Shown here piece after piece: positions 13,801 through 22,769 of a stretch of 64,000 nucleotides of DNA. Every line of letters begins with the position of its first letter. Positions within the stretch are counted from its first letter, which is position 1. Origin of the DNA: Cordylochernes scorpioides (taxonomy: Eukaryota > Arthropoda > Arachnida > Pseudoscorpiones > Chernetidae); assembly GCA_030710605.1 (NCBI GenBank), contig CP092882.1:18100316-18164315 (forward strand), written 5' to 3'. Below the pieces are notes generated by a model. It ran no database searches and was not told the DNA's origin. It saw only the letters and a list, made by a program, of their open reading frames with translations. Made by a program: the position numbers and the translations under genes.

Positions 13801-16117
13801 GGAAGCTACAAGGAGGTCACTAGCTTGAGAGTGATCATTAATTGATCAAATTGGAGGATATTTGTACATAGAGGCACCAAAAGTCGAACTCTTTGGACAC
13901 CAACAAGGTTTGGAACAACCAGTTATGCTAATGTAAACAAGGTGGATTAGTTAAAATTTCGGGGAGAAATAGGAAAGATCTAAAAGTTTTATGTCCTTGT
14001 AGGCGTACTTACGTTGGCCGATATCCCTCCGATAAAGATCCGGTTGGGGATGACGAACCCATCCTTGGGGAGAAGGGAGGCAAACTTGGAGTTATATCCT
14101 TCCAGTGGCTCTGTTGAAGTACCCTGTCACAGGCAAGTTTTCAATACCACTAAAACTTACGCCTAATTCGTTCGGCACACACGCCTTATTTACAATTGTA
14201 TACATTGGAGAGGCTTCGCCAACACCGAAGAGGTTTCCAGATAATCAGGGAGGTCTTCGTTATCTCCCTCACTTCAAGGCTCAAGAAAAACTGACGCCTT
14301 TGTTGACGCGGGAATGGCGTACTCATCCATTCCTTGTCCGAAGAGCCAGCGCCGCAGGTCGGGTAGGTGCTGGGTGATAAGAGGTTAGCGGCACTACTAC
14401 CGGTACCAGCGACAGATCAATTAAGCCATAGGCTACGCAGGATTCCCTGGTAGGATGTGCAGGTTGGAGACCATATACGAAAGATATTTGACAAGCTTAG
14501 TCTTACGAAAAAAAAATAGGCCAAAGGGCCGCAGGTCGGGGATGTTGAAGGCCATCCGTATGAGAAGTCAACATGACTACCGGTGGACCAGCGATAGATC
14601 AATTAAGCTACAGGCTACGCAGGATTCTCGAGCATGATGTGCAGGGTGGAGGCCATAGACGAAAGATATTTTGCAAGCTTAGTCTTATGAAGAAATAAAC
14701 CAAAGCGCCTCAGGTCAGGTGGCGGCTGAGTGATGTTGAAGCCATCTGGATGAGATGGTCAACATGACTACCAGTGGGCCAGCGATAGATCAAGCCATTG
14801 GTTACGCAGGATTGTCAGAATGTGCAAGTTGGAGACCATACACGAAAAAATACTTGGCAAGCTTAGCCTTATGGAGAATAGGTCAGGTCGAATATTTAAT
14901 TCAAAAGCTAACTTAAAAAGGTAAAGATACCCGTTGCAATTATATTTCAACTAGAATCTTATTGTACAGCTTAGTATCCTCTAAGAGTTACAGAGTACAT
15001 CACCTGTTGTGTCATTTCCAATACAGAGGTCAGCCATCAAAGAATGCCATTTCATAGTTACATAGGCTTCGTACGGGTATTAGTAAAAAAAAAAAATCCA
15101 TGTTCTTAAAAATCAAAAATATACGAAATTACAGTCAAAGTTATTTTTACTATATTTTTATCCCAAATAAAATTTTTCTCTCAACTTTGAATAGTTTTAA
15201 AAATTGTAATTTATGTTAATTTAAAAATATTTATTCATGTATTTATTTGATATCAAAAACTTGGCCAATTCTCTAAATTTTGGTAGTCAAAAGTATTTTA
15301 AAATGGGGAGTTGTATAAAGCACATCAAGGAAAATACATATTGTAAACATTAAAATAGCTCAACAAAACTTGCTAATATAGTATGAATTTTTAACGATTA
15401 ATAAGTTTAAAAATTGATTATTATCCAAATATTTAACAGCAAAAATAATTTGATCAAATAAAGAAAAAACTTTTAGCTAAAATGTCAGTTTTAAAGAGCC
15501 TAAGTTGTATCAAAGTTTTAATCAATATTCAAAAAATAATTTTGCGAATATATAATGCAATAAAATAGATACAATTAAAATGCATTGCACTAAAAAAATC
15601 AAAACAAAGTACATGTAAAATTTGATGTAAAATGGCGTGAAAAATCTGAATATTGTAAACAAAACCTGAGAGATATTTACCATGATTAGAGAAATCTAAA
15701 ACAATTTTGTATTTTCAATGAAGATTAGAAAATATTACAACCAAAAGAAAATACATTAATCACAAGATTTTATTAATTGATTTTTATAAATCATTGAATT
15801 TTAAGGTAAAGTTTAAAAACTTTAAATTACACAGCTATACGTAATTATTTTTCGGCAATTTAAAAAAAAATCAATAACCTTATTAAAATAATTCTAAATT
15901 CAAAATGAAATTGTTTAAAATTCATTTGAAAAATGATCGTATTGAATCACAATTAGCAAACAAATATCGCTATAAAATAATATTTAAGAATGGCTAAATT
16001 AGACAAACTTTATAAACTACAACATGGTAAAACAAATTCAAAAATATTTTAAAATATATAAATATATTTTTAAAGATAGACTGCCCAAATATAAAAAGTA
16101 AACAAACTTACCATCAT
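1679..16117 (-). CDS. boule: boule (BOLL/DAZ-family RNA-binding protein), 9 exons
   Basis: Joined exons: 16117-16112, 14123-14013, 10513-10422, 10367-10313, 10259-10203, 6938-6911, 3486-3374, 1983-1903, 1846-1679. All internal junctions are GT-AG and phases agree, giving about 236 residues; family members are about 230-290. The single RRM spans exons 2-5, with RNP2 IFIGGI and RNP1 RYGFVTF, and ends NVAPAIKRQ as in arthropod boule. The C-terminal part is rich in Tyr, Pro and Ser (GGYPVMYAHP, VYAYSPYV), like the DAZ-repeat region that recruits translation factors. The family is a cytoplasmic germline translational regulator needed for meiosis. The start is set by two tandem ATGs just before the exon 1 donor, with an in-frame TAG upstream. 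The only doubt is whether the last exon is terminal. Confidence 0.9.
1903..1983 (-). CDS. boule: boule exon 8: Tyr/Pro-rich region
   Basis: Encodes (Q)GGYPVMYAHPILIPANQA and then ACYSAAAG. The acceptor is tatag or, 3 nt later, tatagcag, so one Gln is optional (high end 1983 or 1980). Donor GTAAGC. The GGYP..Y wording is typical of the DAZ-motif region. Confidence 0.85.
2828..2890 (+). repeat. Possible tRNA-derived SINE head
   Basis: An A-box-like TGTTAGCGCGT is followed about 40 nt later by a B-box-like AGTTCAAATCC and CGGGCA. Clover-leaf arms are not convincing. Could be a degenerate SINE or chance. Confidence 0.3.
3201..3252 (-). ncRNA. Permuted hammerhead repeat, relic copy
   Basis: On the minus strand: TCTGGTTTTTAAACTGGC, GAAACCAC, then CACAACCGATGAGC. 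The core is decayed (CCGATGA), but the order and spacing match the family described at 23908. Confidence 0.5.
3374..3486 (-). CDS. boule: boule exon 7: Ser-rich linker
   Basis: 113 nt, acceptor tcag, donor GTAACT. It completes Asp and encodes VSPISYSSGVLSSASSSESS and then LSCPPSPQAGHYYVASQ. It is open through both splice sites, clearly GC-richer than the flanking intron, and leaves phase 0. Confidence 0.82.
4568..4912 (-). CDS. Unidentified 114-residue ORF in boule intron 6
   Basis: ATG to TGA, open for 114 codons in a block noticeably GC-richer than the flanking intron. The product is hydrophilic and begins MRYPVDLNCGVSPCQLSLYC. The centre reads HKVQAVVVEAEWKAGNV and the end is acidic then basic (DEEDLGYNRRGLTQMK). 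No signal peptide, membrane segment or domain I recognise. It lies on the same strand as boule. It could be a small intronless gene, a retrogene or an old transposon ORF fragment. Confidence 0.3.
   Translation of the reverse strand: MRYPVDLNCGVSPCQLSLYCVDREEQSGRGVFQYLSAPWKTFNSSHKVQAVVVEAEWKAGNVHTKNEDTVALRKFSERIKVELGAKDGDGRVLTDYMVDEEDLGYNRRGLTQMK
5271..5456 (+). repeat. MITE-A copy (Tc1/mariner type)
   Basis: Begins TGGACAAAACTTAAG and ends CTTAAGTTTTGTTCA, the inverted termini of a roughly 190-bp family. Internal consensus has TTGTACCTTTTAGTATG, TCGGGATTC and CGAGATAACCAAGTGTGAAC. Flanked by TA. Confidence 0.75.
6911..6938 (-). CDS. boule: boule exon 6: 28-nt microexon
   Basis: Acceptor caacag, donor GTAAGC, 28 nt encoding SSMPKSSAG plus one base. 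Supported mainly by phase: it enters at phase 0, leaves one G, and that G plus AC from exon 7 makes an Asp codon. The wording resembles the PRSSIMPA segment after the RRM in vertebrate BOLL. Confidence 0.75.
7584..7785 (+). repeat. MITE-A copy, degenerate 3' end
   Basis: Matches the 5271 copy: CTCGTGGACAACTTAAGG at the left, TTTATTGAAAGCACACGAGA inside, TTCCACTTCAAG at the right. Confidence 0.7.
8028..8164. repeat. MITE-A perfect-type palindrome
   Basis: 137 bp in which CACTGATAGACAAAACTTAA pairs with its inverse copy at the right end. The first ~65 bp of MITE-A is duplicated head to head around the centre near 8096. Confidence 0.85.
8660..8835. repeat. Foldback of permuted-hammerhead family 3' ends
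   Basis: CTACTGCCCTTACTGC and GCAGTAAGGGTAGTAG face each other, with GATGCATTAGGGCGCCATCT at the left and AATCATACGCGTC at the right. These are the 3' parts of the ribozyme-bearing unit described at 23908. The ribozyme core itself is missing. Confidence 0.65.
9106..9235 (-). repeat. Penelope-type repeat (family P2), no ribozyme retained
   Basis: Contains GGCATATCCTGACCAGGAGC, AGAGCGCCATCTGGTGG and GGCCAACCCAATTTCTTGAT. These are shared with the hammerhead-bearing copies at 25855, 41735 and 42350, but this copy stops before the hammerhead. Confidence 0.6.
10203..10259 (-). CDS. boule: boule exon 5: end of the RRM
   Basis: 57 nt, 19 codons, phase 0 at both ends. It encodes FKDRILNVAPAIKRQ, the conserved last RRM strand and C-terminal extension of boule (compare KLNIAPAIKKQ in flies). 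Confidence 0.92.
10313..10367 (-). CDS. boule: boule exon 4: RNP1 of the RRM
   Basis: 55 nt completing a split Arg codon, then YGFVTFEQEDQAKRVLAQ, donor GTAAGT. This is RNP1. Position 2 reads Arg (KRYGFVTF) where most family members have Gly (KGYGFVTF). Confidence 0.93.
10422..10513 (-). CDS. boule: boule exon 3: RRM helix 1 to strand 3
   Basis: 92 nt: 30 codons plus AG, acceptor ctag, donor GTGAGA. It encodes EEDLRDIFSEYGTVKAAKII and then DKNGISK, matching RRM helix 1, strand 2 and the loop before RNP1 in boule/DAZL. Confidence 0.93.
10870..11117 (-). pseudogene. Possible 3'-end fragment of a retroposed transcript
   Basis: On the minus strand a short open stretch (VQVSMGNAKDEVGWMSPKRP, then AAEDAEEG and TGA at 11006-11004) is followed about 110 nt later by AATAAAA and TTTGTTGTC. 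It is GC-richer than the surrounding intron. It looks like a C-terminus plus polyadenylation region of a LINE or gene copy; identity unknown. Confidence 0.3.
11166..11310 (+). repeat. TIR element family T1, complete copy
   Basis: AGGTCGCCTCTCCCGTC at the left is the inverse of GACGGGAGATGCGACCT at the right, about 140 bp. Internal GTTTGCCAAAGC and GGCTTTGTCACCGAC recur at 21480-21600. The right flank reads TTTTTATATA. Confidence 0.75.
13250..13443 (-). repeat. MITE-A copy, minus orientation
   Basis: ACTCATTAACAAAACCTAAG at the left, TTGTTCACACTTGGTTATCT inside, ACTTCCTTAAGTTTTGTCCA at the right. Inverse of the 5271 copy. Confidence 0.8.
14013..14123 (-). CDS. boule: boule exon 2: N-terminus and RNP2 of the RRM
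   Basis: 111 nt, 37 codons, phase 0 at both ends. It has a cag acceptor at the high end and a GTAAGT donor at the low end. It encodes the lead-in VIPNRIFIGGISAN; PNRIF(I/V)GGI is the hallmark start of the DAZ/boule RRM, including RNP2. Confidence 0.93.
14130..16105 (-). other. boule intron 1
   Basis: Contains a short tandem array (14340-14890) next to exon 2. The rest (14900-16100) is AT-rich with nothing recognisable. Confidence 0.7.
14340..14890 (+). repeat. About 182-bp tandem repeat, 3 copies
   Basis: GACCATATACGAAAGATATT recurs with variation near 14469, 14651 and 14833, with CAGCGATAGATCAATTAAGC, CGCAGGATT and AAGCTTAGTCTTA in each unit. The period is about 182 bp. Short ORFs across it are by-products. 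Confidence 0.75.
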
Positions 16118-16200
16118 TTCGTGAACAGCTTCAAGAATCCACTGGGCGACAAACCTCCTGCGATATTTTCCTAGCAGACGCTACTGCCAAAAATTCTTCT
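16112..16200 (-). CDS. boule: boule exon 1: 5' UTR and start codons
   Basis: On the minus strand two consecutive ATG codons (16117-16112) are followed directly by a GTAAGT donor. The ATG frame has an upstream TAG near 16172 and no earlier ATG, so this is the likely start (Met-Met). It joins in phase 0 to exon 2 (GTSTEPLEGY). The 5' limit is unknown; 16200 is only an approximate edge. The coding part is 6 nt. Confidence 0.65.
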
Positions 16201-16360
16201 TTTAAGATTTCGTCATACAAATTTGCATACCTAAATTCATAACAAAATTTAGTAGGCAATACGTTAAATCTACATGATTGTCTAAAATTTAACGGCTAAA
16301 TTTGCTTTAATTTTAAATCTATTTATAAACATAATTTGCATAAATAGAAATTTTTTGGGT

Positions 16361-16439
16361 ATGTATTGCCTCAACGATCTTGAAGCATTTAATTTTGATA
16401 AAGAAGAAAGTGAATCAAGAATAAGCGAAGACGAAACTG
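16361..16439 (+). CDS. Candidate first exon divergent from boule
   Basis: ATG followed by 26 codons (MYCLNDLEAFNFDKEESESR, then ISEDET) and one base before a GTAAAT donor. The peptide is acidic and codon-like in a very AT-rich setting. It starts about 245 bp from the boule start on the opposite strand, as expected for a shared bidirectional promoter. No following exon was identified, so it may be chance. Confidence 0.3.
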
Positions 16440-16664
16440 GTAAATATGCTTATAGTATTACAAATATAGTATCATGATATAGAGGCTGTTTAAATGTTTA
16501 TTAATCTTATTTTCATACACACTATTTAATTTTTTTTTTCAAAAACTTGTTACATTTATTTTCATTATCTTTTTTAAATATAACTAAATAAATTTTATTG
16601 TAAATTTTGTGTATTTGATAAATATTTACATGCTGTAAATCGAAATATTGGTGTAAAGAAAATA

Positions 16665-16837
16665 CAGTAGAACTTGGATAATTCGAACTTCTTTAATTCG
16701 AAAACTTCTTTAATTCGAATATTTATCTTGGTCCCTAGAACCTTGGTCCCTTTATTCAAAACATCTTTAATTCGAATTTTTGGATAATTCGAATTTTTTT
16801 ATGGTCCCTTGGGGTTCGAATTATCCAAGTTCGACTG
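16665..16837. mobile_element. Pogo/Tigger-type MITE
   Basis: 173 bp bounded by TA. CAGTAGAACTTGGATAATTC at the left is the inverse of the right end (GAATTATCCAAGTTCGACTG). CAGTAGAAC termini with TA duplication are typical of pogo-like elements. Confidence 0.85.
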
Positions 16838-16859
16838 TATTTTAATGCAATTTCATATG

Positions 16860-17925
16860 TAACTAAATATTTGAGTAGTACACTAAAAATGGTTAATTAG
16901 GGCTTTGTTAAAAGTGTTTATTTTTTATAAGTTGTGATTTATATTTTGTCGTGATTTAGATATGTATTTAAATATTTTTAAAAACACATTTGGAAAGATA
17001 TTTACTTTTAAAACTTATTTTTGTTTCTAATTGTTTCTACAAAATCGTTTTCTTAAATAATGTGATGAAATCACATGTATTAGAAGTTAAATGAAATATT
17101 TTAAACATTTGTGTATAAATAGATTTTTAATATTTTGTTTGGTTTAATAAATGGATTTTTTAAAAAATACTAATGTTTTACAACTATATTATCTCAGAAA
17201 TTAAAGGTTAGAATAAATTATATTTAAATATTTGACATATCAAACGCGATATCCCAGTTTGGGCTATGTTGTGTTGTTTATCTTTTATAAACTACAACTT
17301 ATATATTTATTATTTAATTATTTATTTATCACACACATTTAACTTTAGTAAAGATTAATTATATGTTTACAAAACACCGTCAGTCTATTGTTCTTCATTC
17401 CCTTTTCTTATATTCACATCACTTATATATTTCACACTATTCTACAGGCTATTTGCGCTTAAATACATTTTATCAGCTTAATTTTTATAAACAAGACAAA
17501 ACAAAATTAAAACTAAAAGGTTATTTTCTCAAACAGAAAATCTAAAATGAATTTACAAAAATTATTGAATTTCACATAGGTGTCTTTGTTATATATAAAT
17601 TCGTACATATCTTCGATGTGGAAAAAAAAAGATTATTTCTGTAGCTGTGAAAGATTGGGTATTCTATCAAATGTATTGAGTCTCTTTGTTTCTTCTTTTT
17701 TTTTTACTTTGCTTAGAATTTTTTAATGAAACTGATTCCAAGAAAATATTAATTAAACAATATATTTATTGATTTACAAGAGAGAGAGAACAAAATATAA
17801 AAGAGAAACTTATATTCAACCAAGGAACTTTTTTCTTCCGTAAAACGCCTATTTACCTGTGAGTTTACACACACACTCTGTGGGAACAATTAATTAAAAT
17901 ATATATACAACTCTTTTCCATATAT
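16860..17925. other. AT-rich stretch, nothing recognised
   Basis: More than 1 kb of AT-rich sequence. The 60-codon ORF at 17363 is Lys/Leu/Tyr-rich low complexity without support. Confidence 0.5.
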
Positions 17926-17930
17926 ATGTA

Positions 17931-18325
17931 CTAGCCGAATGACCCGGGCAATGGCCGTGTTTTACCCGATTGAATGTTTTGATTCAAATACTATTTGTTA
18001 CAATTATAAATTGGCGCCTTAAATAAATGCATATGTTAGTTAATAACTATAGCCTATGTGCTTTATCTGTCTATGTACTGTTGGCTTCCGTAGGCGTCTC
18101 TTACTGGGAAAAAGAAAGAGAGGATTCCATTTGGTTACTAACTAATATATGCATTTATTTAAGGAGCGACCCGCTCCAACACAATGGTTACAAAAACGAA
18201 AAAGCGAGTGGGGGGGCAAAGGTGGCGTATGTATATTTGTACTCCTGTAGAAGGGCTACGAAATCTAGAGTTGGCAATAAAAAGAAACTCATCTCGGGAG
18301 ACATTTTGACTTGTTTAATATATAT
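17931..18325 (+). repeat. RTE-like non-autonomous retroelement, copy 1
   Basis: Begins CTAGCCGAATGACCCGGGCA, then TTTTACCCGATTGAATG and AATTATAAATTGGCGCC. A second copy follows at 18331 and a third at 45795. The head hairpin CCCGGGCAACGCCCGGG and the A/CATA-rich tails match short RTE-derived retroelements. The overlapping 126-codon ORF is not a gene. Confidence 0.65.
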
Positions 18326-18330
18326 AGTAA

Positions 18331-18716
18331 CTAGCCGAATGACCCGGGCAACGCCCGGGTTTACCCGATTAAATGTTTTATTCAAACACTATTCGTTACA
18401 ATTATAAATTGGCGCCGTGGATGTCACTCTTGTGAAACGTCCCGCTCCAAACTTTACATGTAAGAGGGGTACATTAGGTCAGCTGATATTACCTCTCATC
18501 TTCACCGCTAGAGGCGCTGCTCGCGAGCTGAGTAGAATAATTAGAATATATAGTTTTAATAATTGATTTATATATATTTTTTAAAATAGCCTATCGTCTT
18601 CCCCGTATTTTTTTACCTATGTATGGAAATTTTGGTTTGAATTAGTGAACTACTGCGAATTTGTATACCGGACATACAAACAAACATACAAACAAACATT
18701 TATATATATATATAGA
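18331..18716 (+). repeat. RTE-like non-autonomous retroelement, copy 2
   Basis: CTAGCCGAATGACCCGGGCA, CCGTGGATGTCACTCTTGTG, GGTCAGCTGATATTACCTC, CCGCTAGAGGCGCTGCTCGC. It ends GGACATACAAACAAACATAC then ATATATATA, a typical RTE-type 3' end. Confidence 0.75.
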
Positions 18717-19013
18717 AGATATTTTATGGAAGAAAATAAAACATATTGTAGGTGGAAAAATTTTCTTGAATATTAGTTGTACGAACAGAGAAGACAAAAA
18801 AAAATTCTAAAACAGATTTTCTTAAGAGAAAACCTGTTATATGCAGCTAAAATCACATGTTCCTATAATAACCTAGTACATGGGTGTTTGTGTTATCCAT
18901 ATATTTTATCTTTGTTCCTTAGGTAAGCGGCTGTTTTATAAGTAAAAGTTGAAATTGAAAAAAAGTAAAACTTTTAAACATGTCTTTATATTACGGTGGC
19001 AAATATGTATATA

Positions 19014-19318
19014 TTACGGGGCTCTGTGTACGAATGATCTAAACCGTTGAATTTCGACTGCTCCGACCCGGGATCGAATCCTGCCACATTGGGCACTTTT
19101 TTTCTAGTACAAAAAAAAAAAAAACGCTCTAATGGCCCCCGATTCAAAGTCCAACCTGACCAGCGAGTGCAAGTAACTAAACGGGGCTCTGGCACATTTG
19201 TAAGTTCAAAAGTCGAACTGTGATGTTGAACATGTGGTATAATTACAGTAAAAGCAGTCGCTAACTACCCACCATGATTATCATGGCCTGTACCACGTGA
19301 ACTAGGGATAATAATAAG
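19014..19318 (+). repeat. tRNA-derived SINE-S, copy 1 (degenerate)
   Basis: The tRNA-like head has a B box CGGGATCGAATCCTG; then CATTGGGCAC, an A-run, CAGCGAGTGCAAGTAACTAA, and the tail GATTATCATGGCCTGTACCA then TAGGGATAA. Same family as 58537, 59545, 61463 and 63917. Confidence 0.75.
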
Positions 19319-19624
19319 AAAATTTCAAAATTTTACGATGAATTAATCTACAGGTTGTATTGTAGATATAATTTTAAATCAGTATGTGTGTGTGGTCACA
19401 AGGTTTTACTTAGAAAAATAACACAAATCATTTTTTAAATCTCTCTACACAGAAATTTTTGATTAAATAAACGAATTTCCTTTAACATCAGCCTTATGTA
19501 CAAGTGATCAGTACAAGAAAACTTAGAGTGGGTGGTGATGATGTTTATCTCCTTAAATACAAAGTAATTGGGTAAGTTTCCTGTTGGTAGGAACATCTGA
19601 AACACACAAAGATAAGAATTTGTA

Positions 19625-19760
19625 TGTTAACATTTAGCTTGGGCTTAGTATGTTAGCCTTCATGCCTAGAGTGGTCCTACCAGGAGTACAAAACATACTG
19701 ACCTGCCCAAGATCACCTCCCCGCCATGCTGAGGCAGTTAACAGGACTTGGAAATACAGC
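19625..19760. repeat. Dispersed repeat shared with 63768-63890
   Basis: TTAGCCTTCATGCCTAGAGT, GGTCCTACCAGGAGTA and CACCTCCCCGCCA recur with changes near 63800-63875. Class unknown. Confidence 0.5.
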
Positions 19761-20206
19761 TTAGACTTCACTACGGAATAGTTTTTAATTGTTTTATGTA
19801 TGGTACAGGATTGAATTTCTATGCAATAGTTCTTTTTTTTTTTTCTGTATTGAGGGCATATCTCAGTCCCCATCTCCCTTCTCTCTCTCTCTGAGTTATT
19901 TCGTCCAGAATAGCTTAGAGTTCATGATATCCTACAAGAGGCTATGAAAAGTTCCTAATTTGTAAAGAAAAACAGTTTCTGTGAGGTAAAAATGTCTATT
20001 CCAAGTAAAAATATCCTGTAATTTTATATTAGAAGTAACTCATGTGCATATTTCCCATTAAGAACGGAATTCTTTGCATATTTTTGAATTAAAGGTATAA
20101 CGCACTATCTGTTAAGGATTGTTAAGAAAATATTTCTTCAATATAAAATAATGTCCTTCTGCCTTTTCTGAAATGGATAAAAATATTAGGAGAGTCTGAC
20201 TTATCC

Positions 20207-20310
20207 ATTGATTTAAACTGACGAAACTGCTGGAAGGGTTCTCCACTGATGAGCCAGGCCCTCCCAATAATTTTTCCATCACAGAAAAGACAGTAGGAAA
20301 TTGATTTAAT
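20207..20310 (+). ncRNA. Permuted hammerhead repeat, relic copy
   Basis: ATTTAAACTGACGAAACTGC, GGTTCTCCACTGATGAGCCA, GGCCCTCCCA. Core CTGATGA and GAAA are intact but there is no GCGGT upstream, so helix III cannot form. Confidence 0.65.
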
Positions 20311-20539
20311 ATTTATTTAATAAATAAAGATGTACTTTACCTTACGTGTTTTTATATCGATATGTTAGGTGATTACCCCTCTTATTAAATTGTACTATTT
20401 TGAAAAAAAATTGCGTTAAAAGTTTTAATTTTTTTATTTTGATTTTTACGAAATAATCAAAGCTAACTTTCAGCAATATCATTTCATTAACAAGATTATA
20501 AAAATTTTTAAAATATTTCTGAGAACTAATTTTTTATTT

Positions 20540-21140
20540 TGTACCAAAAGTGGCTGCACTCTCTTTAAAAATGGTTGGCTTTTTGCCTGAATTTACCCAA
20601 ACTGTGGCTCATTCTTTATTCCCACTATTACATTTTGTACTGAAGAATAAATGAATTGTCTACTTAAAGGGAAAGGTGCCACTACTTGAATACCATTCTT
20701 CCGAAACATTTTGTCGTACAAATTAATTTGTGTGAGCAATAGTTACCCAGAAATTATTTGAAAAGTAAAACTTGAATCAGGTAAAAAGTTTCTTTTTATT
20801 TATATTTGCTAGCTTTCGAGCAAATTTAACATGCTAATAACAAAATATTTTCAATTTTACTATGTATAAATATTATTTTGAGTTTGTATAAAGAATATCA
20901 GCCCGTTGAAGAGCAGTTAATTTGCTCGAAAGCTAGCAAATATAAATAAAAAGAAACTTTTTACCTGATTCAAGTTTTACTTTTCAAATTAATTTGTAAT
21001 CAAAAATCGGCAATTTAAAAAACTTATGAGTTTTTAAGCGAATGTAAAAATATTTCTACGATGTACATTACGTAGATATAGAGATAATACGCGGGTTAAA
21101 TGTTAATATACATGTGTACTGAAAGTGGCACCTCTCCCTT
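20540..21140. mobile_element. TIR element family T2 with nested foldback
   Basis: Termini related to AAGTGGCACCTCTCCCTTTA occur at 20550, 20670 (inverse), 21120, 29525 and 30125 (inverse), with AATACCATTCTTCCGAAAC beside them. A nested foldback lies at 20758-20988. Confidence 0.55.
20758..20988. repeat. Long inverted repeat with hammerhead-like arms
   Basis: About 73-bp arms: left AACTTGAATCAGGTAAAAAG ... GCTAGCTTTCGAGC; right is its inverse. The right arm on the plus strand reads CCGTTGAAGAGC ... GCTCGAAAGCTAGC. GAGC/GCTC pair as stem II before GAAA, and GCT|A resembles a minimal stem III and cleavage site; the CUGANGA box is degenerate. Confidence 0.7.
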
Positions 21141-21184
21141 TAAAATGCAATGTATTTTAGGCTATCGCCCCAGTATAAAACGTG

Positions 21185-21605
21185 AGGTTGATGGTAACGA
21201 ATGAGCTACAACACCAGTTTTCGCCATTTATTAATGGCGTCTGGCTTTTACGTCTATTTTGACGGGAGAGGTGACATTTATCTTTACAGATCAATATCCT
21301 CCCGGCATAATTTCGATCTATACTCTGACCATAGATTTGGCCCAGCCACTTTTCCAGCTAAACACCTCTTTGGTGGATTGTGAATATTCCATTGGATCCC
21401 GTGTGGATCTCGTGGAATAAAGTCCGCCCTGGACTGACGAAATTAGCCCGAAACCATGGTCTCTAGGTGGACGCTTCTCAGTTTGCCAAAGCTGGTGTTG
21501 TGGCTTTGTCACTGACTCGAGGCCGCTAGTTTGCGGCGACGGTCATTAGAAGGCGTTTAGTTAAGACCTCTATTTTGACGGGAGAGACGTCCTTTGCTTT
21601 TATAT
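21185..21605 (+). repeat. TIR element family T1, partial tandem copies
   Basis: Two copies of TCTATTTTGACGGGAGAG (21253 and 21567), with GTTTGCCAAAGCTGGTG and GGCTTTGTCACTGACTCG between them, as in 11166-11310. The left terminus is not clear. Confidence 0.6.
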
Positions 21606-21705
21606 ATCCCGCAATTTTGTTATATTATACCATTAAGAAATTAGAGTGAACACGTGATCACGATCTTAGTTTAGATCCAAACTCAATCTTGCAATCATGG
21701 GTAAG
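21600..21705 (+). promoter_or_regulatory. Candidate promoter and first exon (TATA, ATG, donor)
   Basis: TTTTATATATCCC at about 21600 is followed about 95 bp later by CAATCATGGGTAAGT, an ATG placed one base before a consensus donor. The TATA-like string also follows the T1 element at 11310, so it may derive from the repeat. No downstream exon was found. Confidence 0.2.
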
Positions 21706-21719
21706 TAGAATTGCTGCTA

Positions 21720-22760
21720 GAAAGACTAGCTCTTTCTGATAGGATCTCTCAACTTTGAATATTCACAGAACGTCAACTTTTTTCTTGAGAATATTCTTCA
21801 AAATAATAATGATTCAATAGATTTAACACTTTGAAAAGTGAATCCATGAATTTAAAAAAAGAAAAAGTAAATTTTTGTTATAAAGTGATATAAAATGTTG
21901 AAAATGTTAATACCAGATTTGATCTTTCAAATATATAGTCAAAATGGGTATTGATCTAGTTGCTAAATCTTCGCTTCGGAAATATTTGAGTTCAAATCTT
22001 GCGCTTGAAACTTAACTTTTCAAAAATGGCTCTAAAGGCTTGCATGTATCTTGTATAAATCCAGAAGAGGACATTCATACGGACAAGGTACCTCAGTTGG
22101 CCGGTATTATGATAAGGGTGCATGGACCGATCTGATCTGCTCCATGGACAAGACACCAGCACCACCATGGATCTTGTATAAATCCAATCAAATAAGTGAA
22201 TGGAAGTGATTAAAAGGTTCCGTTACCTTTTAAATGCAAAGTTTAACTGTGTTTTCATTCGTAAGCATGTGTGCTTACAGTACAAAAAGAATACAAGATG
22301 GACTAAGTGCGATGACAAATTTGCACACTCCAGCTAATAATCGAGACATTGTCGTACATGATATGTCGCGGAGATAAATAAAGCAAGGGCAAATTTGGGA
22401 ATAATTAATTTATTATAAGGGGTATTTATAGGGAGAGAGAGAGAGAGTACAACTTACCCCAAGTTAAAAGATAAATCCTAATGCGCGGCGTCAGCCACCG
22501 TCCCGTTTTCCTTATTTACATATCAGCTTCCGAGAAGCCCTCACACCTGTGGTCCCCCCCGAGGTCCAGGGATGATTGACAGGTGTGCCATCTGGATGGA
22601 GCTACTTGGCAATATTGTTCGTTCCTTTTGGGAACTTTTGACGAAGAACTCTTGGTACGTTGCATCCTTGAAGCATGCAGAAGAACACCTAAGAGAGCCA
22701 TGAATAAACATAAAAAAAAAAGAAATAATATGATACATTAGCACCATTTGTTATGAGGAT
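21720..22760. other. No gene recognised
   Basis: Contains (GA)n near 22432-22448 and a GC-richer patch at 22480-22700 with short minus-strand ORFs that lack similarity or splice support. Confidence 0.4.
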
Positions 22761-22769
22761 TCGAAACTA

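Larger units (their letters stand above)
10520..14005 (-). other. boule intron 2
   Basis: A 3.5 kb intron holding a possible retroposed fragment (11004-11117), a TIR element (11166-11310) and MITE-A (13250-13443). Short ORFs near 11581-11951 are not supported. Confidence 0.7.

Noticed and set aside
14105..14377. 90-codon plus-strand ORF
   Set aside because: It runs antisense over boule exon 2 and into the tandem array.
18027..18407. 126-codon ORF
   Set aside because: Lies across two RTE-like repeat copies and is not conserved in the third copy at 45795.
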